Positions 16,585 through 24,690 of a stretch of 64,000 nt of DNA are shown here, piece by piece. The notes below the pieces were generated by a model. The model worked only from the letters and a program-made list of their open reading frames with translations, was not told the DNA's origin and did no database searches. A program made the position numbers and the translations under genes. How positions within the stretch are numbered: position 1 is the stretch's first letter; every line of letters starts with the position of its first letter. Location: positions 1-64,000 of the forward strand of contig NZ_LGDV01000085.1 in NCBI RefSeq assembly GCF_001280015.1. The letters are read 5' to 3'. The stretch comes from Streptomyces sp. MMG1121 (lineage in GTDB: Bacteria; Actinomycetota; Actinomycetes; Streptomycetales; Streptomycetaceae).

Positions 16585-17100
16585 TCACAGTGCCCGGCGC
16601 ATGCAGACCCGAGGCCACCGGTCCAGGCCATGCGCCGCTTCGTGCTGACGGATCTGCCGCAGGCCGGGGGTGCGTTCGTCGTCGTCCAGGATTCGGAAAC
16701 CGCAGCGCGTGTAGTAGGGAGCGTTCCACGGGACCTCGGCGAACGTGGTGAGGGTCAGGGCAGGCACCCCCTCGCGTGTGGCCCTGTCGGCCAGATGGTC
16801 CAGGAGCAAGCGGCCGATCCCGCGGCGCGCGCTGTCCGGGTGCACCGACACCTGCTCGACGTGGAGGTTTCCGTCAACACGGTCGGCGATCAGGTAGGCG
16901 ACCAGGAAGTCGGCGTCGTTGACCGCGCCCCAGGCAAGCCCGGCGTGTTGGTAGCGGGCAAGCTCGCCGAGCGGGAGCGGCTCGTCGTCGGCGATCTCCG
17001 GCATGCCGATGTCACGGAAGCGGTGCCCAGCCGCCCTCTCGACGTCCTGGAGGATGGGCAGCTCGTTCACCTGCACGGCTCGGATGCGCATACGCCGCAT
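16585..17100 (-). CDS. GNAT family N-acetyltransferase
   Basis: About 171 residues. The acetyl-CoA binding motif A is VEQVSVHPDSARRGIGRLLL (Q/RxxGxG/A as RRGIG), followed by motif B region ALTLTTFAEVPWNAPYYTRCGFR with the usual YxxxGF. It acetylates an amine of unknown identity. Two close in-frame ATGs (17100, 17091) precede IRAVQVNELP; neither has a strong ribosome site, so the start is uncertain by a few residues. It is isolated between convergent and codirectional neighbours. Confidence 0.85.
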   Translation of the reverse strand: MRRMRIRAVQVNELPILQDVERAAGHRFRDIGMPEIADDEPLPLGELARYQHAGLAWGAVNDADFLVAYLIADRVDGNLHVEQVSVHPDSARRGIGRLLLDHLADRATREGVPALTLTTFAEVPWNAPYYTRCGFRILDDDERTPGLRQIRQHEAAHGLDRWPRVCMRRAL

Positions 17101-17330
17101 TGTCCATGGCCGACCAGACGACTTCACTTGAATTTGGGACCAGTCCGGTGTCGGCGCACAGCTACTTCGCGAGAACGCCGCGACCCCCGCACCGTCCCTT
17201 CCAGGCGCGCGGGCCCAGTTTCGTTCGTCACCTACTCGGTCAGGTGCGGGTGCCGCGCTCCTACGCGCTGCCGTCCGGGCCGCTGCGGCGCTTGAACGAT
17301 GTTCGACGCGGCCCCCTTTTCGTTCCCTGC
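17101..17330. other. Short intergenic stretch
   Basis: Nothing recognised; no open frame with a ribosome site or family resemblance. Confidence 0.3.
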
Positions 17331-18152
17331 CTATTCAGGTCGCACGGGCATGCGGACGTTGCCGTACTTCAGGTTCGGCTCGTCGCTCACCACGTCGGCG
17401 AGTGCGGGCCCGCTGATCTGTCCCGGGCAGCCCTGGGGTGGGTATCCAGGCATGTCGGGCACCTTGTAGTACGTGCACACCAGCCGGTACTCCCCCGGCT
17501 GCCACGAGCCGCCGCCGTGCACGATCATCCGGTTCTCGCCGCATGCCGGACACACGGCCCCCCGCGGACGCACCAGCCTGCGGGGCTCGGTGAACACGTG
17601 CGGCAGCTGCCGGTCGACCACCGTCTTCCTCGACAGCATCAGCCCGTAGTGCTCGCCCAAGGCTCGGTAGACGTTCTCCATCGACATGCCGTCGCCCTCC
17701 CCGTCCCCATGCTCGGCGGCCAGCCGGCGCGTGAGCGGATGGGTCGGCTGATCGGCCGTGTACTCCCACATCATCCAGTCGTGTACGCCGTCCACGCTGA
17801 CGGTGATGATCGGCGGGTCCATGGTGCTGTCCCAGATGTTGACCACCGTGTGACCGGTGTAGAGGTCCCTGCCCGAGGCGTACCGGTCCGCGCGGTCGCG
17901 TGCCTCGGGCGACTCGATCGCGAACGCCCACCCGTTGCCCGTCTCGCCCAGCACCGCCCAGTCGGGCAGCGCCCCCGACCGGGCCTCATGCGACAGCCGG
18001 AACATCTCGTGCGCGGTGTCCGGGGCCATCACGGCGTCCGGCTGGGCCCCCAGACGCACGGCCAGCTCCTCATGGCTCATGCCCTTCACCAGCGTCAGGG
18101 AGTACGCCTCGAAGTCCGGGCCGCCGTCTGTCCACTCGAATGCGCCGCTCAT
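17331..18152 (-). CDS. DUF6461-like protein with C-terminal zinc-ribbon motif, hypothetical
   Basis: 273 residues. The N-terminal half resembles DUF6461-like proteins (LTLVKGMSHEELAVRLGAQP, then GETGNGWAFAIESPEARDR and VVNIWDSTMDPPIITVSVDG). The C-terminal part has CPACGENRMIVHGGGSWQPG with one CxxC and a later Cys (RLVCTYYKV), perhaps a metal-binding knuckle. ATG 18152 (MSGAFEWTDG) is the natural start; the longer in-frame extension is Arg/Ser-rich and unlikely. Function unknown. Confidence 0.7.
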   Translation of the reverse strand: MSGAFEWTDGGPDFEAYSLTLVKGMSHEELAVRLGAQPDAVMAPDTAHEMFRLSHEARSGALPDWAVLGETGNGWAFAIESPEARDRADRYASGRDLYTGHTVVNIWDSTMDPPIITVSVDGVHDWMMWEYTADQPTHPLTRRLAAEHGDGEGDGMSMENVYRALGEHYGLMLSRKTVVDRQLPHVFTEPRRLVRPRGAVCPACGENRMIVHGGGSWQPGEYRLVCTYYKVPDMPGYPPQGCPGQISGPALADVVSDEPNLKYGNVRMPVRPE

Positions 18153-18255
18153 GGTCCGTGAACATAGCGGCCGGGTCTGACAACGGGAGCGATCCCAGCT
18201 CGGCTGGTCAAGCACCCCGCATCCGGACCGCACGTCTCGCACGTGACGCGAGGAA

Positions 18256-18290
18256 GCCTCAACCGTCCCACGGCAAGGGCCGGTTGAGGC
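18256..18290 (-). terminator. Hairpin upstream of protease stop region
   Basis: GCCTCAACCG (18256-18265) and CGGTTGAGGC (18281-18290) form a perfect 10-bp stem with 15-nt loop, 35 nt beyond the protease stop on the minus strand, where its terminator is expected. Confidence 0.65.
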
Positions 18291-18324
18291 GTTCCGCGAC
18301 ATCACCGCATGGTGCAGCCTGGGG

Positions 18325-19407
18325 TTACGGAAGGGTGGCGCCCTCCGCGCTCAGTGCCGCGGGTACCGGCTGGAAGAAGGTCTCGCCGCCGGAGGTGCAG
18401 TCGCCGCTGCCGCCCGAGGTCAGCCCGATGGCCGCGTCGGAGTCGAAGAGCGCGCCGCCGCTGTCGCCGGGCTCGGCGCACACGTCGGTGTCGATCAGCC
18501 CGGAGACCGAGCCCTCCTCGTAGTTCACGGTCGCGTCGAGCCCGGTGACCGAACCGCCGTGAACACCCGAGGTGCTGCCGCTGCGCTGGACCGATTCGCC
18601 CACGTAGGCGTCGGCGGCGTGGGTGATCTGCTGGCTGCCGCCGCCGTAGAGGTCGACGACACTCGCGTGGTCACTGCCCGCGTCGTCGTACTGGACCAGG
18701 GCGTAGTCGGTGCCGGGGAACTGCGAGTCCACGGTCTGGCCGACCTCCCCGCCGCCCTGCGAGTCCGACCACGTCGAGGAGGCGTTGCCGCAGTGTCCGG
18801 CGGTCAGGAAGTACGGCGCGCCGTTCACCGTCACGTTGAACCCGAGGGAGCAGCGCACGGTGCTGCCCCAGATGGCGTCGCCGCCCGCGATGAACGGCTT
18901 GAACGCGGAGGCGGTCCGCCGCACGACGACCTTGTCGCCGAGCGAGTCGACCACGCCGTTCAGCCGGGTGCGCCTGGCTCCGGCGACCGTCGGGTCGACG
19001 GTCACGACCACCTTGTCCTGACGGGGGTCGATCGACCACGCGGTGCCCGCGATCCGGGCGTGCTGGGCCAACGTGCCCAGCACACCGCGCAGTTGCGGGG
19101 TGGAGTAGCGGACGGTTCTGGGGACGGCACCGGTCGCCCGGACCTGGCCGGCCGCGGACGGGTCGGTGATGTTGACGACGAACCGGTGGGCCGCGGCGTC
19201 GTAGTAGGAACCGGCGGCGCGGTCGCCCAGCCGGGCGACGAGGGTCGCTGCGGACGCGGCACGGGCCGCGGCCGGGGTGGCTGCGGCGGGGCTGGGAGCG
19301 GCCGTGGCCGGGCCAGCACCGGGGAGCAGGGCCGCGCCGGCCGCGAGGACCGCGACGCTCGCTCCGGTGAGCGCGCGGGTGGTGAGAGCTGTTCGGCGTT
19401 GCGCCAT
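18325..19407 (-). CDS. Secreted S1 family serine protease (streptogrisin / alpha-lytic type)
   Basis: 360 residues. Residues 1-36 are a signal peptide ending ATAAPS. A propeptide follows with the alpha-lytic prodomain pattern (GTLAQHARIAGTAWSIDPRQ, DKVVVTVDPTV), which folds the protease and is then removed. The mature domain starts near FKPFIAGGDAIWGS. The catalytic triad is His205 (FLTAGHCGN), Asp234 (GTDYALVQY) and Ser316 (EPGDSGGALF). Length and order match streptogrisins B/C. It probably digests external protein during development. The gene is monocistronic with its own terminator. Confidence 0.92.
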   Translation of the reverse strand: MAQRRTALTTRALTGASVAVLAAGAALLPGAGPATAAPSPAAATPAAARAASAATLVARLGDRAAGSYYDAAAHRFVVNITDPSAAGQVRATGAVPRTVRYSTPQLRGVLGTLAQHARIAGTAWSIDPRQDKVVVTVDPTVAGARRTRLNGVVDSLGDKVVVRRTASAFKPFIAGGDAIWGSTVRCSLGFNVTVNGAPYFLTAGHCGNASSTWSDSQGGGEVGQTVDSQFPGTDYALVQYDDAGSDHASVVDLYGGGSQQITHAADAYVGESVQRSGSTSGVHGGSVTGLDATVNYEEGSVSGLIDTDVCAEPGDSGGALFDSDAAIGLTSGGSGDCTSGGETFFQPVPAALSAEGATLP

Positions 19408-19882
19408 GTGAAGCCTCCAGTGGGGGTTGCCCCGCCCACTCGACGGGCCGGGGCCGGAGGAATGACAGACACGGGGACGCCCAGACCTCCAAAGGTCGGA
19501 CGTGCCCATGCCAAACGCCGACGAGTATGGCGAGTCGCTCCCGCAACAACAAGGAAGGGTTCCGGCCGGACGTCCGCCACGGTGGGCAGGCGAGGACGGC
19601 TGCAGTCTCCGCACTCCGTGCCCCCGGCTCCACGTCCGGCATCACGCAGGGTGCCTGCCGAGGCGGCCGCCGTCCACGCTCGGTTCACCCACGGCTGGCC
19701 GGTACGCGATGGTTCCGTCCGTAATCCGGACCAGGCGTCCTTGATTTAGCGCACTCTTGGCTCACTGATGACCGGACTCCGCCACACCACCGCGTCACGT
19801 GTCGAGCGGACGCACGGAAGCCCGGCCGCGCGGGCGGCGCCCGGGCCCGCAGCGGCCGCGGGGCGGCGGTCGGCGCCGCTGC
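19408..19882. other. Intergenic stretch, no gene seen
   Basis: 475 bp upstream of the protease gene, holding its promoter region. Frames here are Arg/Pro-rich without ribosome sites. Nothing further recognised. Confidence 0.35.
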
Positions 19883-20524
19883 CTACCGCTGCACACTGTC
19901 GTCACGGCCAGCGCCCTCCCGCGCGGGACGTGTCCAGGGGATCAGTGCCGGGACGCGCGCGCGGTAGTCCTCGTAGGCCGTGCCGAACCGGTCGGCCATC
20001 AGGCCGTCCTCGGCCCGGACCCGCAGCAGGAGCCAGGGAACGGCGACGATGAGGACGGCGACCCAGACGCCGAAGCCACAGGCCAGCATGGATCCGGTGA
20101 TGAGGCCGAGCAGCCCTGCGTAGATGGGGTGACGAACCAGCCCGTAGGGACCGTCGGTGCGGAGTTCATGGTGTTCTCTGACCGTCGGCACGCTGGCCCA
20201 CATCGCGCCCAGCACCCAGCGGGCCCACAGCAACAGGGCGGTGGAGGCGACGGCGAGCACGGCGCCGAGGAGGGCCAGCTCCGGCTGCCAGTACCGCAGG
20301 TGTCGCCACAAACCCATGGTGCGGCCGGCCAGAACGACGAACAGCCAGACACCCGCGAACAGGAGAATCCGGCGGGGGAACGTACGACGGTGTCCACGCC
20401 ACCAGCCGCGCAGACCGGCGTGGCCCTTCACACCGAAATAGACGGCGCCCACGATCCAGGCCGCATAAAAGGTCAGAACGCAGACACCGATGAGCACAAC
20501 GAGCGCGGAGTGAAGCGAACCCAT
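19883..20524 (-). CDS. Membrane methyltransferase, isoprenylcysteine carboxyl methyltransferase (ICMT/PEMT) family
   Basis: 213 residues with five or six hydrophobic segments. The C-terminal catalytic signature is present: LRTDGPYGLVRHPIYAGLLG (H-P-x-Y) and later LLLRVRAEDGLMADRFGTAY with the E..L....G..Y pattern of the SAM-binding end. Bacteria lack prenylated Ras-like proteins, so the substrate is probably a lipid or another small hydrophobic molecule. It sits downstream of, and in the same direction as, the XRE-cupin gene across 132 bp. Confidence 0.85.
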   Translation of the reverse strand: MGSLHSALVVLIGVCVLTFYAAWIVGAVYFGVKGHAGLRGWWRGHRRTFPRRILLFAGVWLFVVLAGRTMGLWRHLRYWQPELALLGAVLAVASTALLLWARWVLGAMWASVPTVREHHELRTDGPYGLVRHPIYAGLLGLITGSMLACGFGVWVAVLIVAVPWLLLRVRAEDGLMADRFGTAYEDYRARVPALIPWTRPAREGAGRDDSVQR

Positions 20525-20656
20525 ACCTCAAGACTGCTCCTCGAACGCAATGGATCACCACCACCCACGGGTCGATGGAGACCATCCCGACAGCCTCCGC
20601 CCCCGGACGGAGATGAGCCGCCCCGCGCCCAGAGCAGGGCACGGAGGTCATCGACG

Positions 20657-21250
20657 TCACCTCCGCCCCGAACCAGAGCTCTGCCGGGCGCCCCGGGGAC
20701 GCATGATGAGTGCCGCGACGTGGTACACGCACGGCGTCGGTCCGGGATTGGCATAGCCGTGGACGACGTCGGCGGCGAAGTACACCGAGTCGCCTGCGCC
20801 GAGGTCCACGGCTCGGCCGGCGAGGGTCAGGCGCAGGGTCCCGGACTCGACGGCGATGAACTCGTGCGAGCCCGGCGCATAGGCGGGGAACTCGCCGGCG
20901 TCGCAGCCCGGGGGCAGGACCGTGCGGATCCACTCGAAGTTCAAGCCGGGCACCACAGGGGTCAGGATCGTCCGGCGCCAGCCACCTGCCTCCTCGACGG
21001 TGTCCTGGTCGTACGCGCGACGCACGATCACGCGCAGGTCCTCCGGCTCCGCGACCAGTTCGGCCAGAGGCACGCCCAAGCCGTCCGCGATGCGCGCGAG
21101 TACGACGACGGTGGGCGCCTTCTGACCACGCTCGACCGACGACAGCATGCTCACACTCACCTCGGCCCGGTTCGCGAGTTGCTGCAGGGTCAGGCCGAGA
21201 CCGTGCCGCAGCTTCTGCACACGGCCACCCAGGGTCACGAGATCCAGCAT
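20657..21250 (-). CDS. XRE family regulator with cupin sensor domain
   Basis: 197 residues. N-terminal HTH_3: LRHGLGLTLQQLANRAEVSV, SMLSSVERGQKAPTVVVLAR. C-terminal cupin: SHEFIAVESGTLRLTLAGRA, VDLGAGDSVYFAADVVHGYA. This is the PuuR/ClgR-like HTH-cupin design that senses a small ligand. ATG 21250 starts directly before DLVTLGGRVQKLR; an alternative ATG at 21271 is in frame. It is divergent from the PAT-like acetyltransferase across a short region with two -10 elements, so it probably controls both. Confidence 0.88.
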   Translation of the reverse strand: MLDLVTLGGRVQKLRHGLGLTLQQLANRAEVSVSMLSSVERGQKAPTVVVLARIADGLGVPLAELVAEPEDLRVIVRRAYDQDTVEEAGGWRRTILTPVVPGLNFEWIRTVLPPGCDAGEFPAYAPGSHEFIAVESGTLRLTLAGRAVDLGAGDSVYFAADVVHGYANPGPTPCVYHVAALIMRPRGARQSSGSGRR

Positions 21251-21255
21251 TCCAC

Positions 21256-21280
21256 TATAATAGCCAGTCATTTCACTATA
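21256..21280. promoter_or_regulatory. Face-to-face -10 elements and repeated CACTATA motif
   Basis: TATAAT (21256-21261) on the plus strand and TATAGT (minus, 21275-21280) lie within 25 bp, inside two direct copies of YCACTATA. The short leaders (about 20-30 nt or less) explain the absence of clear ribosome sites in both genes. The repeated motif is a candidate site for the XRE protein. Confidence 0.5.
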
Positions 21281-21298
21281 GAGAAACGAGTGGTCGAG

Positions 21299-21832
21299 AT
21301 GACAGCACCTCACGCGGTCGTCCGCCCGGCGAGCCCCTCCGACCTCAAGGCCGTTGCCGACATCTACACGCACTACGTCCGCCACAGCGTGGCCACCTTC
21401 GAGGAGACTCCGCCGACCGTCGCCTCCTGGGAGGGGCGGCTGGACGACCTGGCCGAGCGGAAACTGCCCTTCGTCGTCGCCGAGTCGAACGGCGCGGTGG
21501 CCGGCTTCGCCCATGCGTCTCCCTGGCGTCCGAAACCGGCGTACCGGCACACGGTGGAGGACACCGTCTATCTCGCGCCCGACGCCACCGGCCAAGGGCT
21601 CGGTACCGCCCTGCTGGAGGCGGTCATAGCCGAGTCCGCCCGGGCGGGGACACGACAGATGATCGCCGTCATCGCCGACACCGGGAGCGACGCCTCCCTC
21701 GCCCTGCACCGCCGGTTCGGCTTCACCGACGCCGGCCACCTGGTCGCGGTCGGCTACAAACACGGCCGCTGGATCGACACCTTCCTCATGCAGCTGACGC
21801 TCGCCACGGGGTGTGGGCGCCACAGGAGTTGA
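21299..21832 (+). CDS. GNAT acetyltransferase, phosphinothricin acetyltransferase (PAT)-like
   Basis: 177 residues. The opening VVRPASPSDLKAVADIYTHY and HSVATFEETPPT are the start of PAT/Bar and methionine-sulfone acetyltransferases; GFAHASPWRPKPAYRHTVED and VYLAPDATGQGLGTALLEAV (CoA loop), ending LHRRFGFTDAGHLVAVGYKHGR, complete the family pattern. It may detoxify glufosinate-like amino acids or methionine sulfone or sulfoximine. Start may be ATG 21299 or GTG 21290. It ends 9 bp from the convergent asparaginase gene. Confidence 0.88.
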   Translation: MTAPHAVVRPASPSDLKAVADIYTHYVRHSVATFEETPPTVASWEGRLDDLAERKLPFVVAESNGAVAGFAHASPWRPKPAYRHTVEDTVYLAPDATGQGLGTALLEAVIAESARAGTRQMIAVIADTGSDASLALHRRFGFTDAGHLVAVGYKHGRWIDTFLMQLTLATGCGRHRS

Positions 21833-21841
21833 ACGAGAAGG

Positions 21842-22834
21842 TCAGCCCCGTCGGGCGAACGCCACGGCGATGTCGTCGCGCCCGGCTCCGTCGGCCAGCA
21901 GCAGCCGGAGCAGCACGCGGGCCTTGTACGGGTCGAGGAGACCGCCGTCGATCAGTCCGCGCCGGCGCAGGTCCGTCTCCGAGCCGGGCGCGTGGTAGGA
22001 GTGCCGCAGGACCGAGCCGCTCCCGGTGCGCGAGGTCAGCACGACCGGCATGCGCTCGGCCAGCACACCGAGCCGCGGCGCCAGCACGCCCGGCACGTGC
22101 CCCACACCGAAACCGGCGACGACCAGGCCTTCGTGCGTGGTCTCAAGCCCCTCGAGCTGGGCGCCGTCGTCGTCCAGCGTGGCCACGTGCAGCGCGACGC
22201 GGGCGGCCTCGAGTCGTTCCCGGTCGAGCTCGTGCGACAGCGGCTCGTGCCGGGGTGCGGCGAGGAGCATGCGCACCCGGCCCTCGACGACATGTCCGAG
22301 CGGACCGGTGCTCGGCGAGGCGAAGGTCGCGGGGCTCGTGCTGTGTGTCTTGCGTACCCATCGCGCCGCGTGCACCTCGTCGTTGAGGACGACCAGCGCG
22401 CCCGCACCGCGTGCCTCTCGCGCCGCGGCGACGCGCACAGCGGCGAGCACGTTGGCCGGGCCGTCCGCCCCCGCCATGGCCGGCTGTCGCATCGCGCCCG
22501 TCAGCACGAAGGGCGCGTCGTAGGGCCACACCAGGTCGACCAGGAAGGCCGTCTCCTCCAGGGTGTCGGTGCCCTGTGTGACGACGACGCCGTCCGCACC
22601 CTCGGCCACGCCCCGTGAGGCGATGGCGACGACGTCGAGGACCTGCGCGAAGGTGAGACTTCCGCTGGGCACGGCCTGCACGTCCCGTACGTCCAGCGGG
22701 ACCCCCAGTTCGGCCAGGCCCGGTACAGCCGCGGTGATCTCAGCACCGCCCAGCCGCGCTCCCCGCGTGCCGCCCGGCACCGATATCGTGCCGCCGAGTG
22801 CCAACAGCGCGACGCCCAAAGCCCGCTCCCTCAC
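21842..22834 (-). CDS. Asparaginase (type II/AnsA-like)
   Basis: 330 residues. The two signature threonine motifs are present: VALLALGGTISVPGG at the N-terminus and ADGVVVTQGTDTLEETAFLV around residue 85, with LTGAMRQPAMAGADGPANVL after it. The enzyme hydrolyses asparagine to aspartate and ammonia. No signal peptide is visible, so it is probably cytosolic. The gene faces the PAT-like gene convergently and is divergent from the GntP permease across 220 bp. Confidence 0.9.
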   Translation of the reverse strand: MRERALGVALLALGGTISVPGGTRGARLGGAEITAAVPGLAELGVPLDVRDVQAVPSGSLTFAQVLDVVAIASRGVAEGADGVVVTQGTDTLEETAFLVDLVWPYDAPFVLTGAMRQPAMAGADGPANVLAAVRVAAAREARGAGALVVLNDEVHAARWVRKTHSTSPATFASPSTGPLGHVVEGRVRMLLAAPRHEPLSHELDRERLEAARVALHVATLDDDGAQLEGLETTHEGLVVAGFGVGHVPGVLAPRLGVLAERMPVVLTSRTGSGSVLRHSYHAPGSETDLRRRGLIDGGLLDPYKARVLLRLLLADGAGRDDIAVAFARRG

Positions 22835-23054
22835 CCCGCATGTCGCCGGACGGAGACCCGCCGGGCGCCGCCCAACCTACCCCCTGCGCCCATGACATCA
22901 GGCGGAGTCGACGGCGCGTCAGATCCCGCTCCTTGCACACCCATTGACCTGGGCCGTCCACATCCATAGCCTCCAGCCTCATATGTAGACGGAATCCTCA
23001 TGCGAGGACACCATCGTTCATGGACGCGACCATGGTTCAAAGGGGAACTGGCGC

Positions 23055-24392
23055 ATGCCACTTGTTGTCGTAGCCGTCGGCGTACTGGTCCTGCTCTTCC
23101 TGATGACAAAGCTGAGGCTCAACGGCTTCGCCGCCCTGCTGTTCGTGGCCGTGGGTGTCGGCCTCGTCCGGGGCATCCCGCTGGAGAAGATCCCCGACGT
23201 GCTCTCCGAGGGCATCGGCGGGCAGATCGGTGACACCATGCTCACCATCGGGCTCGGCGCGATGGTCGGCCGGGTGATGGGCGACTCGGGCGCCGCCCAG
23301 CGGATCGCCGGCAGGCTCCTCGACCTCTGCGGCCCGCGCTGGGTCCAGGTCGCCATGGTGCTGTCGGCCATGCTGATCGGCGTCACCATGTTCTACGAGG
23401 TCGCGTTCGTCATCATCGTGCCGGTCGCCTTCACCCTCGTACGCGTCACGCGGACGAACCTGCTGTGGGTCGGGCTGCCGATGTCGATCGCCCTGTCCAC
23501 CATGCACAGCTTCCTGCCGCCGCACCCCGGGCCGACCTCGGTCGCCGCGACGTTCCACGCCTCGGTCGGACTGACCCTGTTCTACGGCCTGTTCATCGCC
23601 GTCCCGGCCGGCACGCTCATCGCCCTGATATGGCCGCGCCTTCCGTTCGTCCGGAGGATGAACCCCTCCATACCCACAGGTCTGGTCAGCGACCGCGTCT
23701 TCACCGACGACGAGATGCCGGGCATGGGCTGGTCGCTCTCGGTGGCCCTGCTGCCCGTGGTCCTCATCGCCGGAGCCGCGGTGACCGATCTGGCGACCTC
23801 CGGCTCGGGGCCCGTCCTGCACTTCGTCGCCTTCGTCGGTTCGGCGCCCATCGCTCTGCTGCTCACGCTCGCCGTCGCGATCTGGGCGTTCGGCCCGCGG
23901 ATCGGCCGCAGCCTCGAAGAGGTGAGCGCCTCCTGCCGGTCGGCCGCCCAGGCGATGGCGATGATCCTCCTCGTGATCGGCGCGGGCGGCGCGTTCAAAC
24001 AGGTCCTCGTGGAGGGCGGGATCTCGGACTACATCAAGAACACGGCCGGCGGCTGGTCCCTGTCGCCGATCGTCCTCGCCTGGCTCATCGCGGCCATCCT
24101 CCGTGTGGCCCTCGGTTCGGCGACCGTCGCCGTCGTCACCGCCTCGGGCGTGGCGCTGCCGCTGCTCTCCGGCAGCGGAGTCCACCCCGAGATCATGGTC
24201 CTGGCCATCTCCTGCGGATCGATCGCCTTCTCCCACGTCAACGACCCGGGATTCTGGATGTTCAAGGAGTACTTCAGCCTGTCCGTCATCGACGCGATCA
24301 AGGCGCGCACCACCTACACGACGGTGCTCGCACTCCTCGGCCTCGGCGGCGTTCTCGCCATGGAGCCGATTCTGGACGCCCTCAACGTGTGA
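23055..24392 (+). CDS. GntP family gluconate:H+ symporter
   Basis: 445 residues with about twelve to fourteen membrane helices. The start MPLVVVAVGVLVLLFLMTKL and the conserved IALSTMHSFLPPHPGPTSVA and SCGSIAFSHVNDPGFWMFKE motifs are diagnostic of GntP. It imports gluconate or a related sugar acid. No gluconate kinase or GntR regulator is adjacent, so regulation is not apparent. The gene is intact. Confidence 0.92.
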   Translation: MPLVVVAVGVLVLLFLMTKLRLNGFAALLFVAVGVGLVRGIPLEKIPDVLSEGIGGQIGDTMLTIGLGAMVGRVMGDSGAAQRIAGRLLDLCGPRWVQVAMVLSAMLIGVTMFYEVAFVIIVPVAFTLVRVTRTNLLWVGLPMSIALSTMHSFLPPHPGPTSVAATFHASVGLTLFYGLFIAVPAGTLIALIWPRLPFVRRMNPSIPTGLVSDRVFTDDEMPGMGWSLSVALLPVVLIAGAAVTDLATSGSGPVLHFVAFVGSAPIALLLTLAVAIWAFGPRIGRSLEEVSASCRSAAQAMAMILLVIGAGGAFKQVLVEGGISDYIKNTAGGWSLSPIVLAWLIAAILRVALGSATVAVVTASGVALPLLSGSGVHPEIMVLAISCGSIAFSHVNDPGFWMFKEYFSLSVIDAIKARTTYTTVLALLGLGGVLAMEPILDALNV

Positions 24393-24399
24393 CCCGCCC

Positions 24400-24690
24400 G
24401 GCACGCTCGCCCGGGTCGGCACACGATCGGCACGACGGCCCTGGACAGGGGCACCGTCGGCGATGACGTCGAGCAGGTGCGCCGCGCCGGTCGACAGCAC
24501 CCGGGCGACATCGGCTCGCTCGTCGGCCATCCGCCCTTCGGCGATCAGGCGGACCACGGCCACGGTCGACGGGCTCGTAACTGCCCGCATCCGCACCGAC
24601 GTTGACGGTCGTTCCCAGGTCTCCCAGGGTCGCGTGGACCAGGGCGGCGATACGGGGTCGGTGCGCCAGGGCGAGGTGTGACAGGTTCAT
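24400..24690 (-). pseudogene. Truncated, frameshifted SAM methyltransferase fragment
   Basis: From ATG 24690 the frame reads MNLSHLALAHRPRIAALVHA and TVNVGADAGSYEP, the N-terminus and motif I of a common Streptomyces methyltransferase (VLNVGAGAGSYEP). After that the homology is lost and the sequence proceeds coding-like in another frame (VRLIAEGRMADERADVARVL). Its ATG overlaps the stop of the upstream fusion gene (ATGA), so it would have been translationally coupled. Non-functional as a methyltransferase. Confidence 0.55.

Noticed and set aside
19799..21298. Long N-terminal extension of the PAT-like acetyltransferase frame
   Set aside because: The extension runs antisense through the ICMT-like and XRE genes and has no domain; the acetyltransferase fold begins at about 21299.
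23037..24596. A 519-residue minus-strand frame opposite the GntP gene
   Set aside because: Rich in Asp/Gly/Arg/His with no domain; the plus strand encodes a full GntP transporter with family motifs.
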